Positions 7,089 through 14,951 are shown, numbered from the stretch's first letter. The stretch is 64,000 bases of DNA from Streptomyces spinosisporus (GCF_022698145.1 NZ_JALDAX010000005.1:534683-598682); one strand, 5' to 3'. A program made the numbers and translations. The notes: generated from the letters alone by a model not told the origin.

Positions 7089-8054
7089 CTACGGCTCCAC
7101 GACCGCTTCCTGCGCCGCCGCCGTCTCCCCGGCCAGCAGCCGCGCGTCGACCGGTACGTTCCGCTTCACCAGGGCCAGCGCGACCGGACCCAGCTCGTGG
7201 TGGCGTACGGACGTCGTGATGAAGCCGATCTTGCGGCCGTCGGGCTCGTCGTCGGCGAGGCGGATCTCGGTGCCGGGCGCGGGCAGATGGACCTCGCTGC
7301 CGTCCAGGTGCAGAAAGACCAGGCGGCGGGGCGGCTTGCCCAGGTTCTGGACGCGGGCGACCGTCTCCTGGCCGCGGTAGCAGCCCTTCTGCAGATGGAC
7401 CGCGCTGCCGATCCAGCCCAGCTCGTGCGGGATGGTGCGGTGGTCGGTCTCGAAGCCGAGGCGCGGGCGGTGCTGCTCGACGCGCAGCGCCTCGTGCGCC
7501 AGGATCCCGGCCGGCGGCCCGGCCTTCTCGGCGTAGGACTCCAGGTCGGCGCGCGGCAGGAAGAGATCGCGGCCGTACGGCGTCTCCCGTACGGCGATCC
7601 CGTCCGGGACCTCGGCGATCGAACCGGCGGGCAGGTGCACCACCGCGAACTCGGCGGTGCGGTCGGCGACTTCGACGCGGTAGAAGAACTTCATCGACTC
7701 CAGGTACGCGATGAGCGCGTCCTGGGTGCCGGGTTCGACATGGGCCCAGACCGTCTCGCCGTCGTCGACCAGGTAGAGCGCGTGCTCGATGTGGCCGTGC
7801 GCGGAGAGGATCAGCGCCTCGGTGGCCTGGCCGGCCGGCAGATCGCTGACGTGCTGGGTGAGCAGCAGGTGCAGCCAGCTCAGCCGGTCCTCGCCGGTCA
7901 CGGTGACGACGCCCCGGTGGGAGAGGTCGACGAAGCCGGTGCCGTCGGCGAGGGCGCGCTGCTCACGGAACAGATCGCCGTAGTGGGCGGCTACGCCTTC
8001 GTCCACGCCCTCGGCGGGGACGGCGCCGGGATGGGACAGCAGGGGGCTCTTCAT
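7089..8054 (-). CDS. ygfZ: YgfZ/GcvT-type folate-binding protein
   Basis: A 321-aa tetrahydrofolate-binding protein of the GcvT fold. It has the YgfZ signature KGCYRGQETVARV (K-G-C-Y-x-G-Q-E), whose Cys is required for its role in repair or assembly of certain Fe-S enzymes. DRLSWLHLLLTQ and LGWIGSAVHLQKG are also typical. ATG at 8054 was preferred over GTG at 8060 because TAGGCT lies seven bases upstream, giving a leaderless start; the GTG would be one base from the -10. It is in the same direction as nur, which ends 10 bases upstream. Confidence 0.88.
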   Translation of the reverse strand: MKSPLLSHPGAVPAEGVDEGVAAHYGDLFREQRALADGTGFVDLSHRGVVTVTGEDRLSWLHLLLTQHVSDLPAGQATEALILSAHGHIEHALYLVDDGETVWAHVEPGTQDALIAYLESMKFFYRVEVADRTAEFAVVHLPAGSIAEVPDGIAVRETPYGRDLFLPRADLESYAEKAGPPAGILAHEALRVEQHRPRLGFETDHRTIPHELGWIGSAVHLQKGCYRGQETVARVQNLGKPPRRLVFLHLDGSEVHLPAPGTEIRLADDEPDGRKIGFITTSVRHHELGPVALALVKRNVPVDARLLAGETAAAQEAVVEP

Positions 8055-8061
8055 GGGCACA

Positions 8062-8067
8062 AGCCTA
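8062..8067 (-). promoter_or_regulatory. -10 element of leaderless ygfZ promoter
   Basis: TAGGCT, seven bases before ATG 8054. It overlaps the end of nur, so ygfZ can be transcribed apart from nur. Confidence 0.45.
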
Positions 8068-8502
8068 CGACTCGGTAGTTGAACCCTGCAGGGAACAGTC
8101 CCGGCACCTGCCGAAGATCGCGAAGTGCTTCATGTCCGTCTCGAAGCCGAACTCCCGGCGCAGCTTCGCGGTGAACTCCGCGGCCACCGACACATCGGCC
8201 TCGATCACGTTCTGGCAGTCCCTGCAGACCAGGTGGATGTGGTGGTGGCGGTCCGCGAGGTGGTACGTCGGCGCGCCGTGGCCCAGGTGGGCGTGGCTGA
8301 CCAGGTCGAGCTCCTCCAGGAGCTCCAGGGTGCGGTACACGGTGGAAATGTTGACCCCCGACGCCGTCTTCCTCACTTCCACGAGGATGTCGTCGGGGGT
8401 CGCGTGCTCAAGGGTGTCCACGGCTTCGAGGACAAGCTGACGCTGCGGCGTCAGCCGGTAGCCGCGCTGCCTGAGGTCGCTCTTCCAGTCGGTGCTCACC
8501 AC
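8065..8502 (-). CDS. nur: Nur, nickel-responsive Fur-family repressor
   Basis: A 145-aa Fur-family regulator with a winged helix (TPQRQLVLEAV and NISTVYRTLELLEEL) and a dimerisation domain. The metal ligands I recall for S. coelicolor Nur are all present at the same numbers: H70, H72 and H126 for the nickel site, and H33, H86, H88 and H90 for the second site. CRDC (93-96) and a C-terminal CRDC (133-136) are also present. Nur represses nickel uptake and the iron superoxide dismutase gene when Ni is sufficient. GTG 8502 is seven bases after TAGACT, indicating a leaderless start. Confidence 0.93.
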   Translation of the reverse strand: MVSTDWKSDLRQRGYRLTPQRQLVLEAVDTLEHATPDDILVEVRKTASGVNISTVYRTLELLEELDLVSHAHLGHGAPTYHLADRHHHIHLVCRDCQNVIEADVSVAAEFTAKLRREFGFETDMKHFAIFGRCRDCSLQGSTTES

Positions 8503-8509
8503 ACCGACG

Positions 8510-8515
8510 AGTCTA
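8510..8515 (-). promoter_or_regulatory. -10 element of leaderless nur promoter
   Basis: TAGACT on the minus strand, seven bases before the GTG start of nur. Confidence 0.55.
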
Positions 8516-8558
8516 GAGCCACTTGAAGAAGGCGCTCCGGGCTACGCGAGGAACCCGG

Positions 8559-9134
8559 TCACTTGAAGAAGGCGATCCCGTCGTCGGGCATGTCGTCGGG
8601 GAGGGCCTTGGCCCAGCGCTCGACGTCCTCGGGGGTGACGACCTTCTTCAGGTGCGCCGACATGTAGGGGCGCAGCTCGACCTCGGGGGTCTGCTTCTCG
8701 CCGACCCACATCAGGTCGCTCTTGACGTAGCCGTACAGACGCTTGCCGCCAGTGTACGGGGCGGAGGCGGCCGTGCGGGCCACCGCGTCCGTGACCAGGT
8801 CGATCTGGGGCTTCTGGTGGGCCAGTTCGCCGTACCAGATCTCGATGACGCCGTCGTCGCGGGTCATCGTCACCTCGACCTTGCGGTCGGCGTCGATGCG
8901 CCAGAAGCCGGACTCGGACTCCAGGGGCCGCACCTTGTTGCCGTCGCCGTCCAGGACCCAGGTGTGGGAGTGGTACTCCAGGAAGTCCCGGCCGTCGTGG
9001 GAGAAGGTGACCTCCTGCCCGAAGTTGCACTTCTCGGCGCCGGGGAAGTCGTGCACGCCGGCGCCGGCCCAGCTGCCGAGCAGGAAGGCGAGCGGGACGA
9101 GGTCCTTGTGGAGGTCGGACGGGATCTCGATCAT
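8559..9134 (-). CDS. Nitrobindin-like heme-binding beta-barrel protein (FABP family, DUF1794)
   Basis: A 191-aa soluble protein. LLGSWAGAGVHDFPG near residues 18-32 is the nitrobindin-type variant of the lipocalin GxW motif. FLEYHSHTWV and a late His (MSAHLKKV), in the position of the proximal heme ligand, support a b-type heme nitrobindin. Such proteins scavenge peroxynitrite or bind NO. The C-terminal 25 residues are acidic and probably peripheral. A 33-aa membrane peptide gene lies 25 bases upstream on the same strand and is probably cotranscribed. Confidence 0.82.
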   Translation of the reverse strand: MIEIPSDLHKDLVPLAFLLGSWAGAGVHDFPGAEKCNFGQEVTFSHDGRDFLEYHSHTWVLDGDGNKVRPLESESGFWRIDADRKVEVTMTRDDGVIEIWYGELAHQKPQIDLVTDAVARTAASAPYTGGKRLYGYVKSDLMWVGEKQTPEVELRPYMSAHLKKVVTPEDVERWAKALPDDMPDDGIAFFK

Positions 9135-9159
9135 GGGGTCGGCAGTTCCTTGATGGGGG

Positions 9160-9261
9160 TCAGCGCTGGCCCTGGTACAGCTTCTTCACGGTCAGACCGG
9201 CGAAGGCGAGGACGCCGACGCAGACCAGGACCAGCAGGGCTTCGAAGAATGCCTCAAGCAC
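9160..9261 (-). CDS. 33-aa single-pass membrane peptide
   Basis: GTG start with GAGGAG six bases upstream. The product begins MLEAFFEALLVLV and ends TVKKLYQGQR: one hydrophobic helix of about 20 residues with a positively charged tail, which predicts N-out/C-in or tail-anchored topology. It precedes the nitrobindin-like gene by 25 bases on the same strand. The function is unknown. It is shorter than usual annotation cut-offs, but the ribosome-binding site and membrane pattern support a real gene. Confidence 0.6.
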   Translation of the reverse strand: MLEAFFEALLVLVCVGVLAFAGLTVKKLYQGQR

Positions 9262-9360
9262 GGGGTGCTCCTCGGATGAGCGTTATGAGCGGTACACGGG
9301 CCGACCCCAGCTTACGCGGCCGGGGGCGGCCCCACGGTGCCAGGTGCGCCCGCGCAGGAG

Positions 9361-10143
9361 TCAGCCGAGCAGCTCGCTCTGCAGGGCCACCGTCTGCCGG
9401 AAGGGGACGGTCTTCGCGCCGCCCTTCCTGGACTGCACGATCACGGCGAGGACGTCACCGGCGGACAGGTAGCCCTGCCGGACCTGCTCGGCGCCGTACG
9501 GCTCGGACTCGACGTACACGGTGCACAGCATGTCGGGGTCGTGGGCCCGGATCGGGTGGTCCACGTCGAAGACGGACGTGCCGGCGCCGCGCAGCTGCTC
9601 GCGGGGGCCGGAGGCCGGGGCCAGGTCCTTTCCGAACAGCTCGTCCGTGACGGCCGCCGTGCCGAACTGGAGCAGGTAGACGCGGGTGTGCGTGCCGTCA
9701 GGGGTGGTCCAGCCGCGGGCCGCGACATGCCGCAGACCGTTGTCGACGAAGGTCTGGTGGAGTTCGTGCCGGGCGTCCTTGTCCGCGTACTCGGCCAGGA
9801 AGCCCTCGGTCTTCAGCCAGCCGTCCCTGCCGCGCAGCTTCTTGTCCTCGACCGCGCCGCCGGGCGCGGGCAGGACGAGCTCGCGCAGGTCGGCGTAGTG
9901 GGCACCGGCCGTGTTGCGCTCGTCGAAGGGGGCCGGGCTGCCGGACGGCAGGGGCGGCTTCACGAGCGTCGGGTAGTCCCAGCGCCCGTCCGAGTGCGTC
10001 GCCAGTCCCGGTACGTCGGTCCGGTCCATCCTCGTGATGCCGTACGCCGTTCCCGCACCGACCGCGGCGAACACGACGACGGCCGCGGTCCAGCGCAGGG
10101 CGGCGCGCAGGAGGCGGCGTGGCTGTGCTGTCTGCTCGGTCAT
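9361..10143 (-). CDS. Membrane-anchored protein of unknown function (third gene of paralogous trio)
   Basis: 260 aa. A short cytoplasmic N-terminus (MTEQTAQPRRLLRAALR), one membrane helix (about residues 18-36) and an extracytoplasmic domain of about 220 aa. It shares an ADLRELVLP....GW block and a VYLLQF strand with the two upstream genes, so the trio are paralogues. ATG overlaps the upstream stop as ATGA. Longer readings of the frame enter the upstream gene and were dropped. The function is not recognised; a cell-envelope sensor or assembly role is only a guess. Confidence 0.8.
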   Translation of the reverse strand: MTEQTAQPRRLLRAALRWTAAVVVFAAVGAGTAYGITRMDRTDVPGLATHSDGRWDYPTLVKPPLPSGSPAPFDERNTAGAHYADLRELVLPAPGGAVEDKKLRGRDGWLKTEGFLAEYADKDARHELHQTFVDNGLRHVAARGWTTPDGTHTRVYLLQFGTAAVTDELFGKDLAPASGPREQLRGAGTSVFDVDHPIRAHDPDMLCTVYVESEPYGAEQVRQGYLSAGDVLAVIVQSRKGGAKTVPFRQTVALQSELLG

Positions 10144-10964
10144 ACGGCCTCTCCCGGCTCGGCGATTCGGTCGAGCTGGTCCTTCAGCAGCTCCGCGACC
10201 GACTGGGCGTTGAACGGCTTGATGCCGTACGCGGCGAGGGAGACCAGGACGTCTCCCCGGTAGCCGGAGCAGAGCATCGACTCGAGATCCTCGCCGGAGT
10301 CCTTGGGCGGGAGGAAGCACTCGGCGTCCTTGTGGCCCTCGATCTTCGGGCCCTTGCGGAAGATGTCGAGCCCGCTCAGGAACGCGTTCTGGGACGTCGA
10401 GATGTTGCGGACGGCGGCCCGGTTCTTCATCCGGGACAGCTCGATGTCCACGGCCACGGCGTTGTCCGTGACGAAAGAGCCGCCGGTCTCCTTGACGTAG
10501 CTGCGCATCGCCATGCCCTCGATGCGCTGCTTGTCGATCAGCTTCTCCAGCTGTCTGCGCTCGCTGCGCGGCAGGTTCCGTATCGCCTCCTTGCGCATGG
10601 CGGTGGCCTGGGCGCCGCTGAGCTCGGTGTCGGCGGCGAACTGACCGAGGTCGGGGCCGCGCTTCCAGCCGTCGCCGTACGCCAGGAGCATCCCGCGGAG
10701 GCTGCCCGCGGAGGCCGCCTTCTCGGCGGCGGCAGCGCTCTCCTTCTTCGGGAACTTCCAGACGGCCGCACCCGCGTCGCGGTCGGCGCCGTGCACGGTG
10801 ACGACGGTCCAGCCGACGCCGGCGACCACGGCCGCGGCGAGCAGGGCGGATCCCGCGATCGCGGCGATACGGCCGCTACGGCGGGGCTTGGGGGCGGGGG
10901 GCTCAACGGGGGCGGCGGGCTCGACGGGCGGCTCGGCGGGCGGCTCGCTCAGGTTCTCGGTCAC
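10140..10964 (-). CDS. Membrane-anchored protein of unknown function (second gene of paralogous trio)
   Basis: 274 aa. The N-terminal 25 residues are a Pro/Glu/Ala-rich cytoplasmic segment (PPAEPPVEPAAPVEPP), followed by KPRRSGR, one membrane helix (about residues 30-50) and an extracytoplasmic domain with LRGMLLAYGDGWK, GGSFVTDNA and ECFLPPKD. GTGA overlap with the upstream gene and ATGA with the downstream gene indicate tight translational coupling. No catalytic motif is recognised. Confidence 0.8.
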   Translation of the reverse strand: MTENLSEPPAEPPVEPAAPVEPPAPKPRRSGRIAAIAGSALLAAAVVAGVGWTVVTVHGADRDAGAAVWKFPKKESAAAAEKAASAGSLRGMLLAYGDGWKRGPDLGQFAADTELSGAQATAMRKEAIRNLPRSERRQLEKLIDKQRIEGMAMRSYVKETGGSFVTDNAVAVDIELSRMKNRAAVRNISTSQNAFLSGLDIFRKGPKIEGHKDAECFLPPKDSGEDLESMLCSGYRGDVLVSLAAYGIKPFNAQSVAELLKDQLDRIAEPGEAV

Positions 10965-11734
10965 AGCCGCTCCATCTGCCGCTCGGCCAGGTCCATGATC
11001 CGGGCCTTGGTGATCGGCTTGCTGTCGTAGATCCAGATCTCCATGGCGATGTCACCGCGGTAGGCGTGTGCCTCGGCGGCGTAGAGCGGCAGATAGCCGG
11101 GGTCGGAATCCGGTCGATGATGGACGTACGCCATTCCGTTTCCCGTGCCGGGGACGGACCAGCTGTCGGTCTCGGGCTCCCGGTCCGCCCAGTACTGGTC
11201 GCTGTCGGTGGAGTCGGCGGCCTCCAGGGACTCCTGCTGGCGGAACTGGATCAGCCGGACCTCCACGGTCTGGCCGCCGTCCTCCCAGCCGGTGACGGCG
11301 GCACGGCGGAACTCGTCCGCGATGAGGCGGCCGAACATGTTGCGCGGCTCCTCGTAGGTCTCGGCGTATGCGTCCAGGTCCATCCAGCCGTCGCCGGGCG
11401 TCCAGTCCGCCGGCTTCGCGCCGCGCGGCTTCTTCAGCAGCAGCTTGCGCAGGTCACCGTCGGTTCTCACCTGACGGTCCCGGGCGGCGGACAGCGGTTC
11501 GGGAGCCTTGCCCTTCGCCTGCGCCAGCTGGGGCTGGGACAGCGGGGGCAGCGCCGTCGGGCGGCGGTCGGCCTGGATCAGATAGCCGGTGCAGGCGCCG
11601 GCGACCAGGCCGAGCAGTGCGGCGCCGCCGATGAGCAGAGCGGTGCGGCCGCGGCGGCGTACGGGCGCGGCGGGCTCTTCCCGCGCGACCTCTACGACCG
11701 GGGCGTCAGCCGCATTCTCGGGAACTTCCAACAT
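10961..11734 (-). CDS. Membrane-anchored protein of unknown function (first gene of paralogous trio)
   Basis: 257 aa. Acidic N-terminal tail (MLEVPENAADAPVVEVAREE), RRRGR, a membrane helix (about residues 32-52), then an extracytoplasmic domain containing GDLRKLLLKKPRGAKP and VEVRLIQFR, which match its two paralogues. ATG 11734 was chosen over an upstream in-frame start because GTGGGGGGAC precedes it as ribosome-binding site. It heads a three-gene operon running to 9361 and is divergent from the DsrE-like gene. Confidence 0.8.
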   Translation of the reverse strand: MLEVPENAADAPVVEVAREEPAAPVRRRGRTALLIGGAALLGLVAGACTGYLIQADRRPTALPPLSQPQLAQAKGKAPEPLSAARDRQVRTDGDLRKLLLKKPRGAKPADWTPGDGWMDLDAYAETYEEPRNMFGRLIADEFRRAAVTGWEDGGQTVEVRLIQFRQQESLEAADSTDSDQYWADREPETDSWSVPGTGNGMAYVHHRPDSDPGYLPLYAAEAHAYRGDIAMEIWIYDSKPITKARIMDLAERQMERL

Positions 11735-11820
11735 GTCCCCCCACGAACATGAAGCGTGCATGCCGTATGCGCGCTCACAGGAGACTCATGGCTGAGGGAC
11801 AGAGTTGTAGGGGCGTTGAT

Positions 11821-11826
11821 TACGAT
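11821..11826 (+). promoter_or_regulatory. -10 element of leaderless dsrE-like promoter
   Basis: TACGAT, six bases before ATG 11833; no Shine-Dalgarno sequence lies between. Confidence 0.55.
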
Positions 11827-11832
11827 TCGGGC

Positions 11833-12195
11833 ATGGCGAAGAAGCTCGTGATCAAGGTGACGGCGGGGGCCGATGCGCCCGAGCGGTGCTCACAGGCGTT
11901 CACGGTGGCGGCGGTGGCCGTGGCCAGTGGGGTCGAGGTCTCGCTGTGGCTGACCGGCGAGTCCGCGTGGTTCGCGCTGCCGGGGCGGGCGGCCGAGTTC
12001 GAGCTGCCGCATGCCGCTCCGCTGCCGGACCTGCTGGACTCCGTCCTCGCGGCCGGGCACGTCACCCTGTGCACGCAGTGCGCGGCGCGGCGGGACATCA
12101 CGGAGAAGGACGTCATCGAGGGCGTACGGATCGCGGGGGCGCAGGTGTTCGTGCAGGAGGCGCTGGGCGAGGAGACGCAGGCGCTCGTCTACTGA
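11833..12195 (+). CDS. DsrE-family sulfur-related protein
   Basis: A 120-aa small alpha/beta protein. It starts KLVIKVTAGADAPERC, with the Rossmann-like DsrE pattern: AFTVAAVAVASGVEVSLWL, then LLDSVLAAGHVTLCTQCAARRD, then VIEGVRIAGAQVFVQEAL. CTQC near residue 78 supplies cysteines typical of sulfur-relay DsrE/TusD-like proteins. It sits near a thiosulfate sulfurtransferase operon, consistent with sulfane-sulfur handling, but on the opposite strand. The leaderless start is supported by TACGAT six bases upstream. Confidence 0.8.
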   Translation: MAKKLVIKVTAGADAPERCSQAFTVAAVAVASGVEVSLWLTGESAWFALPGRAAEFELPHAAPLPDLLDSVLAAGHVTLCTQCAARRDITEKDVIEGVRIAGAQVFVQEALGEETQALVY

Positions 12196-12217
12196 GGACG
12201 GTCTCCGGGTTCCGGGG

Positions 12218-12478
12218 CTACTGGCGGCGTTTCTTGCCGTCCAGCTCGTCCCACCAGTCGTCGGACTGCGGATCCCCGGACGGGTCGTCCCACCAGCGGT
12301 CGTCGGGGCCGCGCCGGTTGGCGACCATGGCGGCGACCGGCGGGATCAGCATCGCCACGACACACATCCCGACCGCGGCCGGGATCGACCAGATCCGTAC
12401 GACCCCCCACGCCAGGACGAACAGCCCGATACAGGTGCCCATCATGGCGAAGTACAAGCGCCGTCGCCGTGCGTACAT
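12218..12478 (-). CDS. DUF3099 family membrane protein
   Basis: 86 aa with two membrane helices (about 9-25 and 32-52), joined by WSIPAAVG, and a charged C-terminal tail rich in D and W (DDRWWDDPSGDPQSDDWWDEL). This matches the actinobacterial DUF3099 pattern RRRR.YF.MMGTC...F and AMLIPPVAA.VANRR. The function is unknown. It is convergent with the DsrE-like gene. Confidence 0.8.
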   Translation of the reverse strand: MYARRRRLYFAMMGTCIGLFVLAWGVVRIWSIPAAVGMCVVAMLIPPVAAMVANRRGPDDRWWDDPSGDPQSDDWWDELDGKKRRQ

Positions 12479-12531
12479 GCCTCCAGGGTAGGCCCGCGCG
12501 GGACGGACAGCCGTGCCGGGAAGTCACGCGT

Positions 12532-12560
12532 AGGGGCCGCACCCGGCAGGTGCGGCCCCT
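12532..12560 (-). terminator. Stem-loop terminator of sulfurtransferase operon
   Basis: AGGGGCCGCACC and GGTGCGGCCCCT, perfect 12-bp arms with a 5-base loop, 20 bases after the end of the DUF1416 gene. On the plus strand it is followed by TTTA, so it may work in both directions. Confidence 0.8.
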
Positions 12561-12579
12561 TTACGCTCCGTCGGACGGC

Positions 12580-12867
12580 TCAGACCGCGATCGCGACCTC
12601 TGCCAGGCCGCCCTGCTGGGCGACGACCGTGCGGTCGGCTGTGGCGCCGGGGACCAGGGCTCGGAGGGTCCAGGTGCCCTCGGCGGCGTAGAAGCGGAAC
12701 TGGCCCGTGGCGGAGGTGGGGACCTCCGCGGTGAACTCGCCGGTCGAGTCCAGGAGGCGGACGTAGCCCGTCACCGGCTCGCCGTCCTTCGTCACCTGGC
12801 CCTGGATCGTGGTCTCACCGGGCTTGATCGTCGAGGCGTCCGGGCCGCCGGCCTTCGCTCCACACAT
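12580..12867 (-). CDS. DUF1416 (SseC-like) protein
   Basis: A 95-aa beta-sandwich protein. It starts MCGAKAGGPDASTIKPGET and continues with IQGQVTKDGEPVTGYVRLLD and GQFRFYAAEGTWTLRAL, typical of DUF1416/SseC. In mycobacteria sseC genes pair with cysA-type thiosulfate sulfurtransferases, exactly as here (65 bases downstream, same strand). ATG 12867 with GGAGAAAG as ribosome-binding site was chosen over an in-frame ATG four codons upstream. The Cys at residue 2 could be a sulfur acceptor, which is inference. Confidence 0.85.
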   Translation of the reverse strand: MCGAKAGGPDASTIKPGETTIQGQVTKDGEPVTGYVRLLDSTGEFTAEVPTSATGQFRFYAAEGTWTLRALVPGATADRTVVAQQGGLAEVAIAV

Positions 12868-12932
12868 GTCTTTCTCCAAGAAGGGGTCTGACCGGAGGGA
12901 AGGCCGGTCGGGGTACGCGGATGGTGGTCGGG

Positions 12933-13772
12933 TTACTTCGCGGCGCCGAGCTCGATCGGGACGCCGACGAGGCTGCCGTACTCGGTCCAGGAGCCGTCGT
13001 AGTTCTTGACGTTCTCGACACCGAGCAGCTCGTGCAGCACGAACCAGGTCAGCGCGGAGCGCTCACCGATGCGGCAGTAGGCGATGGTGTCCTTGGCCAG
13101 GTCGACCTGCTCGTCGGCGTAGAGCTCCTTGAGCTCCTCGTCCGACTTGAACGTGCCGTCGTCGTTGGCGTTCTTCGACCACGGGATGTTGCGGGCGGTC
13201 GGGACGTGTCCAGGACGCTGCGACTGCTCCTGCGGCAGGTGCGCGGGAGCGAGCAGCTTGCCCGAGAACTCGTCGGGGGACCGCACGTCGACCAGGTTCT
13301 GCGAACCGATGGCGGCCACGACGTCGTCGCGGAAGGCGCGGATGGCGGTGTTCTGCGGCTTGGCCTTGTAGTTCGTGGCGGCCCGCTCCGGGACCTCCTC
13401 GACCAGCTCGCGGGCGTCCAGCTCCCACTTCTTGCGGCCACCGTCGAGCAGCTTGACGTTCTCGTGGCCGTAGAGCTTGAAGTACCAGTAGGCGTAGGAC
13501 GCGAACCAGTTGTTGTTGCCGCCGTAGAGGATCACCAGCGTGTCGTTGGCGATGCCCTTCTCCGACAGGAGCTTCTCGAAGCCCTCCTGGTCGATGAAGT
13601 CGCGGCGGACCGGGTCCTGCAGGTCCTTGGTCCAGTCGATGCGGATCGCGTTCTTGATGTGGTTCTTCTCGTAGGCGGACGTGTCTTCGTCCACCTCCAC
13701 GATCGCGATGCTGGGGTTGTCCAGGTTCTCCTGGACCCAGTCGGCATCGACGAGGACGTCGCTGCGGCTCAT
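12933..13772 (-). CDS. Thiosulfate sulfurtransferase (rhodanese, CysA-type)
   Basis: 279 aa with two rhodanese domains. The N-terminal one (about 5-130) is inactive, and the C-terminal one (about 145-275) carries the catalytic loop CRIGERS with Cys near residue 233, as in mycobacterial CysA2/3. It transfers sulfane sulfur from thiosulfate to an acceptor such as cyanide or a thiol. GGAGGAGAGAAGAGC precedes the ATG. It is cotranscribed with the downstream DUF1416 gene and preceded by a leader peptide with two Cys codons, so expression probably responds to cysteine supply. Confidence 0.93.
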   Translation of the reverse strand: MSRSDVLVDADWVQENLDNPSIAIVEVDEDTSAYEKNHIKNAIRIDWTKDLQDPVRRDFIDQEGFEKLLSEKGIANDTLVILYGGNNNWFASYAYWYFKLYGHENVKLLDGGRKKWELDARELVEEVPERAATNYKAKPQNTAIRAFRDDVVAAIGSQNLVDVRSPDEFSGKLLAPAHLPQEQSQRPGHVPTARNIPWSKNANDDGTFKSDEELKELYADEQVDLAKDTIAYCRIGERSALTWFVLHELLGVENVKNYDGSWTEYGSLVGVPIELGAAK

Positions 13773-13876
13773 GCTCTTCTCTCCTCCGGGGCAGTTGCGG
13801 CGGGGCGTGCGAGTGCGAGGCCCTGCGCGCGCAGGCGGCGGCGCGCAGAGATGCCCTGGTCAGGGCGGCGGGGATG

Positions 13877-13894
13877 CGGAAGTCGAGGCTTCCG
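13877..13894 (-). promoter_or_regulatory. Hairpin after the cysteine leader peptide
   Basis: CGGAAG-N6-CTTCCG, starting one base after the leader stop codon. It is placed so that ribosome position on the leader ORF could affect folding; a candidate attenuator. Confidence 0.45.
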
Positions 13895-13895
13895 C

Positions 13896-13976
13896 TCAGA
13901 AGGTGCGACAGAGCATGGCGGCGACGCGGCACAGGTCGACTGCCCGCCGCTTCGTGAGATCCGCCTGTCGCTTCAT
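13896..13976 (-). CDS. Cysteine-containing leader peptide upstream of sulfurtransferase
   Basis: A 26-aa peptide, MKRQADLTKRRAVDLCRV then AAMLCRTF, with Cys at 16 and 23. This is the actinobacterial putative leader peptide family (LTKRRAVDLCRVA.CLCR) found ahead of sulfur and cysteine genes. TACGAT lies seven bases before the ATG with GTGACA 18 bases further up, giving a complete leaderless promoter. The stop is 124 bases before the sulfurtransferase start. Stalling at Cys codons when cysteinyl-tRNA is low is the expected control mode, by analogy. Confidence 0.75.
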   Translation of the reverse strand: MKRQADLTKRRAVDLCRVAAMLCRTF

Positions 13977-13983
13977 GGCCTCG

Positions 13984-13989
13984 ATCGTA
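13984..13989 (-). promoter_or_regulatory. -10 element for the leader peptide/sulfurtransferase operon
   Basis: TACGAT on the minus strand, with GTGACA 18 bases upstream as -35. A GTGTC-N9-GACAC repeat lies about 30 bases further upstream and could be an activator or repressor site. Confidence 0.55.
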
Positions 13990-14210
13990 GGGACGGACAG
14001 CCGGGCATGTCACCGGTGTGTCGAATAGTGAGACACGATGGTCCGCGATGCGGGAAGCGATCTCCGCCCGGCCCGCCCGCGCACGGCTTCCGGGTGGATG
14101 TATCGGTCATCACATCTACGGTACGGACGCGGGCGTCTCACCCTCCGGACAGCGCCTGGCCGGCCGCCGGTCCGGCGTACCGGAGTACCGGCGTGCCGCC
14201 CGGCCTCGTA

Positions 14211-14951
14211 CTACCCCGCCAGCCTGACGTTCGAACCCTTCACCGTGATCTCCACACCGTTCTTCGCGGCCTGCACACTGTCCAGCTTCACGCCGCCCGG
14301 CAGTTCGTCGATCGTCTGCTGGAAGTCGGTGATCGAGCGGATGCGGGACTCGGCGAGGTCGACGACCAGCTTGGGCAGGTTGTCGGCGTGCACCTTCACG
14401 TCGTCGCCCTCGACGGTGACCGTGCTGAGCACGGGATACGTCTGCGAGTGGCCCGCCACCGAGATCTTGACGTCGGACCTGATCTTGCCGTTGCCGCCGT
14501 CGGAGAGGCCGACGACCTGGGCGGTGACACCCGTGATGACCTGCGTCGGCTGCGACTTGGCCGCCTTGAGCAGCTCGTCGTAGGCGATGGTCGCGGTGCC
14601 GGTGGCGTTGTCCGCGGTGGCGGAGCTGTAGTCGCCGGAGAAGGTGACGCCCTTCATGTGCGCCTTCAGGTCGTCGATGCGGATCGTCGACGGTCCGCTG
14701 CCACCGCTGTTGCCGGTGTCCGCCTCGTAGTCCTTGATGCCGACCTCGACGTCGTCCAGCTCGCCGGAGGCGACCTGGGTGAGGAAGGGGAAGCCCTTGA
14801 TGGACACGTCCGGGGTGCTCGCGAGGTTCTCGGTGGTCTTCAGCTTGGAGGCGGCCTCGTCCTCGGCGAAGTAGACCGCGACCCGGTCCGCCACCACGAA
14901 CAGGCCGCCGAGGATCACGACGACGATCAGGAGTATTCGCAGCGCGCGCAT
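14211..14951 (-). CDS. DUF2993 (LmeA-like) lipid-binding protein, membrane anchored
   Basis: 246 aa. MRALRILLIVVVILGGLFVV is an N-terminal membrane anchor or uncleaved signal. The rest is a DUF2993 domain with GFPFLTQVASGELDDVEV and repeated amphipathic strands, related to mycobacterial LmeA, which binds phospholipid. ATG 14951 was chosen because GGGGGAAG precedes it and it places the hydrophobic segment at the N-terminus; an upstream in-frame ATG at 14978 would add nine residues. A second, larger DUF2993 protein lies at 27670. Probably extracytoplasmic. Confidence 0.82.
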   Translation of the reverse strand: MRALRILLIVVVILGGLFVVADRVAVYFAEDEAASKLKTTENLASTPDVSIKGFPFLTQVASGELDDVEVGIKDYEADTGNSGGSGPSTIRIDDLKAHMKGVTFSGDYSSATADNATGTATIAYDELLKAAKSQPTQVITGVTAQVVGLSDGGNGKIRSDVKISVAGHSQTYPVLSTVTVEGDDVKVHADNLPKLVVDLAESRIRSITDFQQTIDELPGGVKLDSVQAAKNGVEITVKGSNVRLAG

